This document shows, one piece after another, positions 18,278-26,428 of a stretch of DNA of 55,463 nt. The notes below the pieces were generated by a model. That model ran no database searches and was not told the origin of the DNA. It saw only the letters and a program-made list of their open reading frames with translations. Made by a program: the position numbers and the translations under genes. This DNA is from Desulfobacterales bacterium (lineage in GTDB: Bacteria; Desulfobacterota; Desulfobacteria; Desulfobacterales; SURF-7). The stretch's first letter is position 1. The number at the start of each line of letters is the position of its first letter. Location: contig JABHLN010000008.1 of NCBI GenBank assembly GCA_018693105.1, positions 1 through 55,463 of the forward strand, read 5' to 3'.

Positions 18278-18655
18278 CTAAACACCTAATGCCTGATTAA
18301 TCCCGGCAATTAATTTTTCCATTTCAAACGGCTTGGTAAAATAATCAGCGGAATATAGCCCGCTTGCTTTTTCACTTGTGTCACTCTTCTCATAAGCCGT
18401 CATCATAATAACCGGAATTGAAATAGTCACCATATTTTCCTTGAGCACAGCTAAAACATCAAAGCCGTTTATTCCGGGCATCATTACATCTAATAATATT
18501 AAATCAGGTTTTTTGCTAATAGCTTTTTTTATACCCTCTTCACCGTTATTTGCAGTATAAACCTTGAATTTCTTTCGCATTTCTAAATTCATTTTCAGAA
18601 AATATGTAATATCTTCTTCATCATCAATTATTAGAATTTTCTTTTTTTCTCCCAA
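18278..18655 (-). CDS. single-domain response regulator
   Basis: The 125-aa CheY-like receiver has Asp11, Asp12, the phospho-acceptor Asp56 (LLDVMMPG), Thr86 and Lys108 (YFTKPF) in place, and no output domain. It starts at a TTG (18655) supported by AAGGA seven bases upstream; an overlapping ATG is out of frame. It probably takes part in a phosphorelay with the downstream hybrid kinase, acting as phosphate shuttle or through protein contacts. Its promoter at 18734-18762 is similar to the one ahead of the 89-aa membrane protein. Confidence 0.93.
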   Translation of the reverse strand: MGEKKKILIIDDEEDITYFLKMNLEMRKKFKVYTANNGEEGIKKAISKKPDLILLDVMMPGINGFDVLAVLKENMVTISIPVIMMTAYEKSDTSEKASGLYSADYFTKPFEMEKLIAGINQALGV

Positions 18656-18693
18656 AACATATTCCTTAAAGTTGATGCTTATAATTATAATTG

Positions 18694-18762
18694 CTAATCT
18701 AAGTCTGTTAGTCTTTGGTGAGTCGTGTTAGATCTATAGTATTAAAAATATCGGTATGTCAA
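18694..18762 (-). promoter_or_regulatory. shared promoter/leader module, copy b
   Basis: Minus-strand TTGACA (18757-18762) is followed by CCGATATTTTTAATACTATA, with CTATAG at 17-base spacing, then GACTCACCAAAGACT and AGACTTAGATT (18695-18705). It precedes the lone receiver gene by about 95 bases and matches the module at 14421-14478. Confidence 0.6.
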
Positions 18763-18871
18763 GTTATACAGATATATATCTGTATCACTTGTTCTAATAA
18801 CCATATGATATTATATCAAATTTTATTACATAATTACTGATACCTCATGGTAAACGTAACAATCCTGATTT

Positions 18872-19189
18872 TTATTTGTTTCTGGATGCATGTACTGCTT
18901 GTTTCAACGCATGCATATTTGCAGGTGGTTCAATCGCGTCTTCCTTTTTGTCCATTGAGATCGCAGTTTCATCGCAACTACTTGCGCAAAGACCGCAGCC
19001 AAAACATTTGTCATAATCCACATCAAGAACATCTTCACTATTAAGTGATAAAGCTTTGGGGGGACATATATCCACGCACGTTCCACAGCTTGTGCACTGG
19101 TCAGGAGATAGAACAGGCGTAAAGAATCCACGCCCAAAGGACGTGGCTTTAATTGCGCCCCCCATAGGGGGGCTGAGTTCTAATAACAT
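18872..19189 (-). pseudogene. 2x[4Fe-4S] ferredoxin-domain protein, 5' end replaced by an IS200 end
   Basis: The frame encodes two ferredoxin motifs, CTSCGTCVDICPPKAL and CFGCGLCASSCDETAI, followed by a short charged tail. Its first 23 or so residues are encoded by the terminal sequence of the adjacent IS200 element, so the native N-terminus is missing. No frame beyond the IS at 19780-20020 encodes the rest. It is probably the C-terminal piece of a larger iron-sulfur protein cut by the insertion. The domain could still fold if translated from an IS-borne start, so loss of function is inferred. Confidence 0.7.
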
Positions 19190-19780
19190 TTATTGTTATA
19201 TGAGTTGCTCCGACTTTTCGAAATCCTATGTAAAGTTGAACTTTAATTGTTGTTCTTCTAACCGTTCTTTATTTTCTTGATATTTAACATATTTTCGTAT
19301 TTTTTCTGCGTCTAAACCTACTGTATCTACGCAATAACCCGGTGCCCAAAAATGATTTCCCCAATATGGTTTGTTTTTGAGATTAGGAAACTTTTTGAAT
19401 ACTCGTATTGCTGTCCTCCCTTTTAATATCCCCATCACTTCAGAAACCGAAATCTTTGGCGGAATCATTGTTATCATGTGCACATGATCTTTTTGAACAT
19501 TTAACTCTACTATCTGGCACCCCTTATAACCTGCAAACACTTGAATACAATTATATACTTCCTGACCGATATCGCCTTCAAGAACTTTATAACGGTACTT
19601 TGTGACCCATGCAAAATGATACTGGCAATGCCATATGACATGTGATAACTTTTTAAACCTGCTCACTTGCTTCTCCTTTCTCGATGTTGCGGGAACAACT
19701 CGAATCAGGAGATAGCACGTGAGCTATCTTCAGGCAAAGCCCTCAGTCTCTGACCACGTTCATAGAACGTGGATTTCTAA
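19115..19780 (-). mobile_element. IS200-like insertion sequence (boundaries approximate)
   Basis: One IS200-type tnpA lies between subterminal hairpins: CCACGTTC/GAACGTGG at 19754-19772 upstream of tnpA, and CCACG/CGTGG at 19128-19146 at the other end; both are next to the word AATCCACG. A 7-bp GC stem (19157-19173) after tnpA fits a transcription stop. There is no tnpB. The total of about 670 bp is normal for IS200. Ends are imprecise because this family makes no target duplication. Confidence 0.85.
19226..19666 (-). CDS. tnpA: IS200 family transposase TnpA (Y1 HUH single-strand transposase)
   Basis: The 146-aa protein has the HUH metal-binding motif His61-Val-His63 (KDHVHM) and the catalytic tyrosine motif YVKYQ (Tyr126 to Gln130), and starts with the typical SHVIWHCQYHFAWVTKYR. 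It cuts and joins single-stranded DNA at the hairpin ends of the element. The GTG start at 19664-19666 has AAAGGAG six bases upstream. The frame is intact, so the element may be active. Proteins of the same superfamily (RAYTs) mobilise REP palindromes, which matters given the palindrome family in this window, but no link is shown. Confidence 0.96.
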   Translation of the reverse strand: MSRFKKLSHVIWHCQYHFAWVTKYRYKVLEGDIGQEVYNCIQVFAGYKGCQIVELNVQKDHVHMITMIPPKISVSEVMGILKGRTAIRVFKKFPNLKNKPYWGNHFWAPGYCVDTVGLDAEKIRKYVKYQENKERLEEQQLKFNFT

Positions 19781-19926
19781 TTTGAATTAAAGAGCCTTGG
19801 GTGTCAACAAGTAATTTTTTTATACAATTTATGCAAACTGCAAATTATCAATTAATTATTAATACTTAAGGATGGTAAAATGCATAAACGCATGATTTGT
19901 TATAACAAAAAAACCATTTAAAAGCA

Positions 19927-20000
19927 ACGGTCACGGCTTCAAATGGCTTGGATAATTTAAGAAACGGTCACGGCTTCAAATGGCTTGGATAATTTAAGAA
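19927..20000. repeat. 37-bp direct tandem duplication, two copies
   Basis: A unit containing ACGGTCACGGCTTCAAATGG and CTTGGATAATTTAAGA occurs twice with period 37 (19927-19963 and 19964-20000), just before the 3' end of the nitronate-monooxygenase-like gene. The rest of 19781-19926 is AT-rich and empty apart from a minus-strand TTGACA near 19815, possibly the old promoter of the truncated ferredoxin gene. Confidence 0.75.
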
Positions 20001-20025
20001 AAGGGAGTGATGTCCTTGATTTTAT

Positions 20026-21135
20026 TTATTTTACGCAAACTTTTTTTGATAAGATATCACTTGCAGATGAGGATTCATATTCATCGATCAAGGTACCTAT
20101 AAGTTCCTTAACAGACATAATCTCTTCAACCCGGTAAGCATTGCTGCCTGCAAATGCAAAACCGCTATTAAGATTACCTTTTTTAGCGCTTATAAGTGCA
20201 AATGCTATACAATAAGGACTTTCCTGGTAATTACATGTTGAAACACACTGGTAAGGACATTTGAAAGGTTTTCGCTTGCCGGAATTTACATCATCAAGGA
20301 ACTTTCCCTTAATCGCTCTTCCCGGTAGCCCGACAGGGCTTTTTATAATAACTAGATCATCTTCTGTTGCTTTTATATATGACTGCTTAAACCTTATATC
20401 AGCATCACATTCATGGGTTGCCACAAAACGAGTACCCATTTGAACACCTGCTGCACCCATTTCAAGATATTTAAATATATCTTCACCTGTATAAACCCCA
20501 CCAGCTGCAATAACCTTGATACTTTTACCTGATTTTTCCTCAAACGGCCTTATAGCCTCAATAACTTCAGGTACAAGGTTTTCCAGGGCAAAAGCCGGAT
20601 CATCAAGCTGTTCAGGTTTGAAACCAAGATGCCCGCCTGCCATAGGACCTTCCACAACAAAAGCGTCCGGCAAATAATTATACTTTGATTCCCATTTTCT
20701 GCATATTATCCTTGCCGCTCTTCCGGAAGATACTATGGGAAAGAGTTTTGTTTTCACCCCTTTTTGAAGATAGGAAGGAAGATCAAGCGGAAGACCGGCA
20801 CCTGAAAAAATTATGTCTATACCTTCCCCAATGGCTAGCTTAACAATATCTTCATAATTTGTTAAGGCACCCATTATATTTATTCCAAGGATGCCATCTG
20901 TCAATTCTCTAGCCTTACGTATTTCCCGCCGTAAAGCCCTGCCGTTGGCCTCACGACTGTTATCAAAAATATCGGGTTCACTCATACCGATCATTGCAGA
21001 GGCAATCACCCCGATACCACCTTCATTTGCAACAGCAGCAGCCAGACCGGAAAGAGATATCCCAACCCCCATACCACCCTGGATTATTGGAATTCTAACT
21101 TTCAGATCACCCAATTTCAACTCAGGAATTTTCAC
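20026..21135 (-). CDS. nitronate monooxygenase / FabK-like FMN oxidoreductase
   Basis: The 369-aa protein is an FMN-dependent TIM-barrel enzyme of the 2-nitropropane dioxygenase family. It has IPIIQGGMGVGISLSGLAAA at residues 15-34, GILGINIMGAL, IIFSGAGLPLDLP, EGPMAGGHLGF, VIAAGGVYTGEDIFKYLEMG and VQMGTRFVATHECDA. A C-terminal part with several Cys (KCPYQCVSTCNYQESPYC) is seen in a subgroup found in anaerobes and could bind a metal cluster. Family members oxidise nitronates or reduce enoyl-ACP; the anaerobic setting argues against oxygenase chemistry, but the substrate is unknown. The GTG start is backed by GAGGAG eight bases upstream. Confidence 0.88.
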   Translation of the reverse strand: MKIPELKLGDLKVRIPIIQGGMGVGISLSGLAAAVANEGGIGVIASAMIGMSEPDIFDNSREANGRALRREIRKARELTDGILGINIMGALTNYEDIVKLAIGEGIDIIFSGAGLPLDLPSYLQKGVKTKLFPIVSSGRAARIICRKWESKYNYLPDAFVVEGPMAGGHLGFKPEQLDDPAFALENLVPEVIEAIRPFEEKSGKSIKVIAAGGVYTGEDIFKYLEMGAAGVQMGTRFVATHECDADIRFKQSYIKATEDDLVIIKSPVGLPGRAIKGKFLDDVNSGKRKPFKCPYQCVSTCNYQESPYCIAFALISAKKGNLNSGFAFAGSNAYRVEEIMSVKELIGTLIDEYESSSASDILSKKVCVK

Positions 21136-21352
21136 AATTCAGTCTCCTCACAACTATAAAGAATATATCCGGTTAGATTACGAGAATTATCTTAATAGAG
21201 AATAACTGGAAATAACAGGAAAGAATCATGTTTTACAAAAATATTACAATTAGTCACGATAACTGCATAGTATATTGATATTTTTTATAGTTAATAGAAC
21301 TTTTAAGTTTTTTATCAAGTATAGTCACTTTATATGGATTAATAGTTGAATA

Positions 21353-21381
21353 TTGACACAAAAAGCCCTTTATAATAATAA
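21353..21381 (+). promoter_or_regulatory. candidate promoter of the kinase-regulator pair
   Basis: TTGACA at 21353-21358 and TAATAA at 21376-21381 are 17 bases apart, the same arrangement as at 11224-11252. It overlaps an alternative TTG start of the kinase, which is one reason to prefer the ATG at 21395. Confidence 0.5.
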
Positions 21382-21394
21382 AATAAAACATATT

Positions 21395-22342
21395 ATGAAT
21401 AGAACTAAATGGTTTCTCCATCCAATATTTATACTTGTCTTTTCGATCCTTGCCCTTGGCCTCTCGCTTTTTCTGTATATTTACTGGTATATGGAAGTAA
21501 GTACTGGGCTTGAAGGAGTTATACGACGATTTAACCTTGACCGTGGTCAGGTACTTGAATCCCAGACATGGGTTGTAATATTGGTGCTTTCAATTCTTGT
21601 TGGAATAATTTTAACGGGGATTTTTTTGATCTCTGCCTATAATCTAAAAATTTTTCAACTTTACAGGCTTCAAAACAATTTTATCAACAATTTTACTCAC
21701 GAACTTAAAACACCTGTTACATCTTTGAAGTTATACCTTGAAACATTTCTAAAACATGATCTTTCCAAAGATGACCAGCACAAGTATATACATTATATGA
21801 TTAATGATGCTGATCGTTTATCGGCAAATATTAATAGAATTCTGAACCTTGCCAAAATTGAAAGCAAGAGTTATGAGGTAGAATTTGTAACTTTAGAACT
21901 TGTTGAAACCATTAATCTGTTTTTAAAAAACAACAGACACCTTTTCATGAAATGCAAAATCAATGTCTTTAATCCTGCAGAACGATCATTTCCCTACAAG
22001 ATCAGCCTTTCTCTGTTTGAAATGCTGCTTATGAATCTCCTTACAAACGCCATCAAGTATAATAATTCAGATATTCCGGAAATAGATATCACATTCGTTG
22101 TTAAAAAGAACAGGCTCAATATCATTTTCGAAGACAACGGTATTGGATTTGACAAATCAAATAGAAAAAAAATCTTTAAAAAGTTTTTCCAGATAGGCCG
22201 ATCTGACGATATGACAGCAAAGGGTAGTGGTATAGGGCTTTACCTTGTTGAAAATATCGCAAAAATTCATAAAGGAAAAGTCACTGCTGAAAGTGAAGGT
22301 TTAGATAGGGGTTCTCTTTTTACATTGATTCTACCATATTAA
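21395..22342 (+). CDS. membrane sensor histidine kinase
   Basis: From the ATG at 21395 the product has 315 residues: transmembrane helix 1 (about 11-31), a short external loop of about 27 residues, helix 2 (about 59-81), then a HisKA domain with His102 in NFTHELKTPVTSLKLYLE and an HATPase domain with NLLTNAIKYN, FEDNGIGFD and KGSGIGLYLV. No HAMP or PAS domain is visible, so sensing probably involves the small loop or the membrane. The start is chosen because it leads straight into helix 1 and the upstream TTG lies in a probable -35 box. It is followed after 33 bases by an OmpR-type regulator. Confidence 0.9.
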   Translation: MNRTKWFLHPIFILVFSILALGLSLFLYIYWYMEVSTGLEGVIRRFNLDRGQVLESQTWVVILVLSILVGIILTGIFLISAYNLKIFQLYRLQNNFINNFTHELKTPVTSLKLYLETFLKHDLSKDDQHKYIHYMINDADRLSANINRILNLAKIESKSYEVEFVTLELVETINLFLKNNRHLFMKCKINVFNPAERSFPYKISLSLFEMLLMNLLTNAIKYNNSDIPEIDITFVVKKNRLNIIFEDNGIGFDKSNRKKIFKKFFQIGRSDDMTAKGSGIGLYLVENIAKIHKGKVTAESEGLDRGSLFTLILPY

Positions 22343-22375
22343 TCCATGTATTAATGAAACCTTGGGAAATGCCAA

Positions 22376-23107
22376 ATGACAAAATCAAATAAAAAGCTGA
22401 TCCTGCTTGTTGAAGATGATGAACATATTTCTGAAGGTTTGAAGCTTAATCTTTCTTTACAGGGATATAACGTTGATATAGCATCTGATGGAGTGTCAGG
22501 ACTTAGGATGTGGAAAAAACTTCAACCTGACCTTATCGTACTTGATATCATGCTTCCAGGCCTTGACGGATTATCAGTATTACAGAGTATACGTCTAGAA
22601 GATGAGCGTCTTCCAATTCTGATATTATCTGCAAAGAATGCTCCTAATGACAAAATAAAAGGGTTAGCATATGGAGTTGATGATTATCTTTCAAAGCCTT
22701 TTAACCTTGAAGAGTTCCTTCTAAGAGTTGACAGGTTATTAAAAAGAACCTCATGGAGCAAGGAAGACATCTCCTCTGAAAAGCCGGGTATTGCTGATAA
22801 AAATCAGATATATACATTCGGAGATAATAGAATTGATTTCAGTATATCAACAGCATACAATCGGGCAGGTGAAATAAACCTGACAGAACAGGAGGTGAAG
22901 CTTTTAAAGCTTTTCATTGCAAATCGGGGAAAGCCTCTTTCACGAAACAAGCTTTTAAGAATAGGCTGGGGTTACTCTCAGGGAACCTCAACAAGAACCG
23001 TTGATAACTTTATTGTACGTTTCAGAAAATACTTTGAGGAAAATTCAAAAAAACCTAAGTATTTTAAAAGCCGAAGATCGGTTGGATATATTTTTGATCA
23101 TAAGTAA
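22376..23107 (+). CDS. OmpR/PhoB-family response regulator
   Basis: This 243-aa protein has a receiver with Asp14, Asp15, phospho-acceptor Asp57 (IVLDIMLPG) and Lys107 (LSKPF), then a winged-helix DNA-binding domain (about 145-240) with LTEQEVKLLKLFIANRGKPL and RTVDNFIVRFRKYFE ending in RSVGYIFDHK. It forms a two-component system with the upstream kinase. Targets are not evident from the window. No transporter or enzyme gene is in the same operon, so the stimulus remains unknown. Confidence 0.94.
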   Translation: MTKSNKKLILLVEDDEHISEGLKLNLSLQGYNVDIASDGVSGLRMWKKLQPDLIVLDIMLPGLDGLSVLQSIRLEDERLPILILSAKNAPNDKIKGLAYGVDDYLSKPFNLEEFLLRVDRLLKRTSWSKEDISSEKPGIADKNQIYTFGDNRIDFSISTAYNRAGEINLTEQEVKLLKLFIANRGKPLSRNKLLRIGWGYSQGTSTRTVDNFIVRFRKYFEENSKKPKYFKSRRSVGYIFDHK

Positions 23108-23115
23108 CAAATTAT

Positions 23116-23195
23116 GGTATAGTAAAACTCTCTACATACTACGCTATAACAATTGTTCCTAAGTTCGACATCCACATGTATACCGTCCATCCAAA
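23116..23195 (-). repeat. degenerate type A palindrome (copy R6)
   Basis: A decayed reverse-orientation copy between the regulator gene and htpG. Recognisable pieces are ACTACGCTATAAC, AAGTTCGACAT, ACATGTAT and the spacing between them. The right half has no similarity left. Confidence 0.4.
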
Positions 23196-23326
23196 ATCAA
23201 CCATTTTCAATAAACAAATTTACCATCAGGGGTTGACAATTCCATATTTGCTACCATTTTAATTCAGATAAAAAGTTTTCACGTACATATAACTATTTAT
23301 ATTTTTAAACACATACAGGAGATATT

Positions 23327-25252
23327 ATGAGCGGTAAGAAATCAACACGTAAATTCAAAACTGAAGTACAGCAACTTCTGAACCTTATTATTAACTCACT
23401 GTACTCAAACAAGGAAATATTCCTTAGAGAACTTATTTCCAATGCTTCTGATGCAATAGACAAACTACGATTTAAATCACAAACAGAACCGGACATAATT
23501 GAAGGTGATTCAAATTTTCATATAAGACTGACCCCAGACAAGGAAAACCAAAAACTTGAAATATCAGATAATGGCATCGGTATGACATTTGATGAAGTTC
23601 TTGAAAATATCGGCACAATCGCCAAAAGCGGAACAGCTGCTTTTATGGAAGCACTTGATAAATCAAAGAATGGTTCTGCCCTGTCACCAGAATTAATAGG
23701 CCAGTTCGGAGTCGGGTTTTACAGTGCATTCATTGTGGCTGATAAGGTTACTTTGGTTACACGTTCCGCCGGAACAGAAACAGCAACTAAATGGGAGTCA
23801 AGTGGTGACGGTTCATATACTATTGAGGAAACCTCAAAAGACACTTATGGAACAACCATAACGCTGCACCTGAAAAAAACTGAAAAGGATGATCAAGACT
23901 TTACAGAGGAGTTCACATTAAAACATGTAGTAAAAAAACACTCAGACTTTGTAAATTATCCTGTAATAATGAATGTCGAAACAGAAGAACAAATACCTGA
24001 AAATGAACAAATTCTTGACAAAGAAAACAAACCGGTTGGTTCAACAACAAGAACAGTCCGGAAAGATGAAACATTAAACTCTATGAAGGCAATATGGTCC
24101 AGAGATAAAAATGAAGTTACAGATGAAGAACATGAAGAGTTTTTCAAGCATCTTAGCCATGACTGGAATCCACCCCTTGAACGTCTTCATATGAAATTTG
24201 AGGGTACGACAGAATACAGCGCTCTCTTATATATCCCATCAAAAGCTCCTTTTGACCTGTTCCATCAGGATAGGAAAAACGGAATGCATCTTTATTGTAA
24301 ACGTGTTTTTATAATGGATGACTGCAAGGAATTGATACCGGAATACCTTGGTTTTATTCATGGAGTTGTCGATGCCCCTGACCTGAACCTTAATATCAGT
24401 CGTGAAATTTTGCAGCAGGATCATCTTGTAAGAAATATTCGAAAAAACCTCGTAAAAAAACTTTTTGACCTCCTCACAAAAATGGACAAGGAAAAGTATG
24501 AAAATTTTTATACTGAATTCGGGCAGTCTTTAAAAGCAGGAGTTCCAATGGACTTTGAAAATAAGGACAAGCTTTCACACCTGTTAAGATACAAAACAAC
24601 AAAAACAGACGGCAAATTAATATCCCTGAAAGAATACGTTGAAAACATGAAGCCGGATCAGGAGGACATCTATTTTATCACTGGTGAAAACCTTAATTCA
24701 CTTATCAACAGCCCTCATCTGGAAGCGCTTAAAGAAAAAGACTATGAAGTTCTTTTAATGACTGACCCGGTAGACGAATGGGTCGCCCAGTCTCTGACAG
24801 AATATGAAGGGAAGAAACTCAAAAGTGCTGAAAAAGGTGACCTTGAACTGGATAAGGTTGACGAAAAAAAGAAAGATAGCTACTCAGCTTTGTTTGATTT
24901 TATAAAGAAACAGCTTGAAGAAGAAATCAAAGAAGTAAAACCCTCTTCACGTCTGAAAGATTCTGTTTCATGCCTTTCAGGTGACGAATACGAGATGAGC
25001 GCATATATGGAAAAAATTCTTAAATCTTCAGGCCAGGCTGTTCCCGATCAAAAAAGAGTTCTTGAACTAAACATAAACCATCCTGTTATTGACAAGATAA
25101 AAAACATTTTTGAAACAGACACAACAAACCCGGTCTTAAAAGACTATATAGGGCTTTTGTTTGATATGGCAATTATCAGTGAAGGTGGAAAAATCGATAA
25201 CCCGTCACAATTTTCAAAAGTTATCGGGGACCTAATGGCAGGAACAATTTAA
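23327..25252 (+). CDS. htpG: molecular chaperone HtpG (Hsp90)
   Basis: The 641-aa product is a full-length bacterial Hsp90. The GHKL ATPase motifs are present: [11 protein letters not shown]-like [17 protein letters not shown] near residue 36, [18 protein letters not shown] and [11 protein letters not shown]. The middle-domain segment [12 protein letters not shown] with the catalytic Arg is also present. Client protein folding in the cytoplasm is the family role. The ATG is preceded by AGGAG. A TTGACA lies at 23233, but no convincing -10 follows at normal spacing, and no CIRCE element is visible, so heat regulation cannot be read. Ends with a bidirectional terminator. Confidence 0.97.
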   Translation: MSGKKSTRKFKTEVQQLLNLIINSLYSNKEIFLRELISNASDAIDKLRFKSQTEPDIIEGDSNFHIRLTPDKENQKLEISDNGIGMTFDEVLENIGTIAKSGTAAFMEALDKSKNGSALSPELIGQFGVGFYSAFIVADKVTLVTRSAGTETATKWESSGDGSYTIEETSKDTYGTTITLHLKKTEKDDQDFTEEFTLKHVVKKHSDFVNYPVIMNVETEEQIPENEQILDKENKPVGSTTRTVRKDETLNSMKAIWSRDKNEVTDEEHEEFFKHLSHDWNPPLERLHMKFEGTTEYSALLYIPSKAPFDLFHQDRKNGMHLYCKRVFIMDDCKELIPEYLGFIHGVVDAPDLNLNISREILQQDHLVRNIRKNLVKKLFDLLTKMDKEKYENFYTEFGQSLKAGVPMDFENKDKLSHLLRYKTTKTDGKLISLKEYVENMKPDQEDIYFITGENLNSLINSPHLEALKEKDYEVLLMTDPVDEWVAQSLTEYEGKKLKSAEKGDLELDKVDEKKKDSYSALFDFIKKQLEEEIKEVKPSSRLKDSVSCLSGDEYEMSAYMEKILKSSGQAVPDQKRVLELNINHPVIDKIKNIFETDTTNPVLKDYIGLLFDMAIISEGGKIDNPSQFSKVIGDLMAGTI

Positions 25253-25318
25253 TAACAGTTAACAGGACAAGTAGTATATAATAAGTTTTTTTTACGCTAC
25301 TTATTACATATAAATTAC

Positions 25319-25352
25319 AAAGGGGGGTAGTAAAAAGCTACCCCCCTTTTTT
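25319..25352. terminator. bidirectional terminator between htpG and the ABM-domain gene
   Basis: Twelve-bp stem AAAGGGGGGTAG/CTACCCCCCTTT (25319-25330 and 25338-25349), loop of seven, T runs available on both strands. It serves convergent genes. Confidence 0.9.
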
Positions 25353-25378
25353 GTAACTGCTCATTCCTGAATATTTGC

Positions 25379-25687
25379 TTAAAGCCCTTTAATCCAAATT
25401 GGTTTGCCGGTCAAAAGCTCCGGCGGGCCTGCTAATAATGGCCCCATTTCTTCAAGATATTTTTTAAACCAATCTTCTTGAGAAGAAAGATCAAATTCCA
25501 CACCTTCAGCTAATATCTCGAATAAAATTATAGCATCTTCATCTTCATTAACTAATGAATAACAGCAAAAATCAAGCGATTGTGAGGTTTCTGCATGAGG
25601 TTTTACTAACCTTTCCCAAACGTTTTTAACTTCGTTTCGCTTACCGGGTAATGCTTTAAATTTTACACATAAAATCATTTTAGACAT
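25379..25687 (-). CDS. antibiotic biosynthesis monooxygenase (ABM) domain protein
   Basis: This 102-aa ferredoxin-like-fold protein has the ABM layout: an N-terminal strand MILCVKFKALPGKRNEV, a middle segment with DFCCYSLVNEDEDAIILFEI, and WFKKYLEEMGPLL near the C-terminus. Relatives are quinol monooxygenases, heme oxygenases or simply dimeric stress proteins; in an anaerobe the activity cannot be guessed. GGAG precedes the ATG at 25687. Single gene. Confidence 0.8.
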   Translation of the reverse strand: MSKMILCVKFKALPGKRNEVKNVWERLVKPHAETSQSLDFCCYSLVNEDEDAIILFEILAEGVEFDLSSQEDWFKKYLEEMGPLLAGPPELLTGKPIWIKGL

Positions 25688-26428
25688 AATTACTCTCCAA
25701 ATGTATTTATTCGATTATTAATGAATCTCAGCTTAAAACGAAATATATCAAAATCACCCTAAATATATTATTATTTGCCGTGAATGTAAATTGAATAAAA
25801 TTTGTAATTCTTTTATACAATATATTCAACTTGAATTACCAATTTATTTAATCACAAATAATCAAAGTATTGGTACAATTAATTAGTGAATAAAGTAAGG
25901 TTAAATTAGGTGTCAGTAGACGAAGATGATTTCACAACAATCAAAATCTAAAGATATTGAAATTAAAAACTTAAAGTGTCCTTACCAATATTTGAATTTA
26001 CAAATTCAAAAAATTAGTCACGACATCATTTTACAGTAAGATGTTCTTGATATCTGAAAACAAAACCTTGAAATTTCCACACACCATAAAGAAAGCATGC
26101 AGATATCTCAATATTTCAGACTTACCTTAACACTTGACACTCCAAAAACTCACATATTTAGATTCACATTATAATATTTAGTAAACTCTACTGATTACTA
26201 TTTTTCATATTCAAATATGTTCAGTCATTCTATATTATATTTTTTGGGATAGTTGTTTTCTTTCACGCGACTTATTCACTCCAATCATTATAATCAGATG
26301 CTCCATTTTAAAATACTTGGTGAATATATATTTTGACAAAACAATTAAAAAACAATAAATCCAATTTATATCAATTCTCAAGTTTTGGTTAATAAAAACA
26401 ATTGTAACAGTAAAATTTTGGAGGTCAT
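25688..26428. other. 741-bp AT-rich intergenic region
   Basis: No reading frame with protein-like character and no RNA gene was recognised. A TTGACA at 26333-26338 could belong to the promoter of the secreted protein downstream, though its -10 is poor. The length and richness in A/T suggest decayed or regulatory DNA. Confidence 0.5.

Noticed and set aside
23221-23326. CIRCE or other classical heat-shock operator upstream of htpG
   Set aside because: No TTAGCACTC-type inverted repeat is present; the TTGACA at 23233 lacks a good -10.
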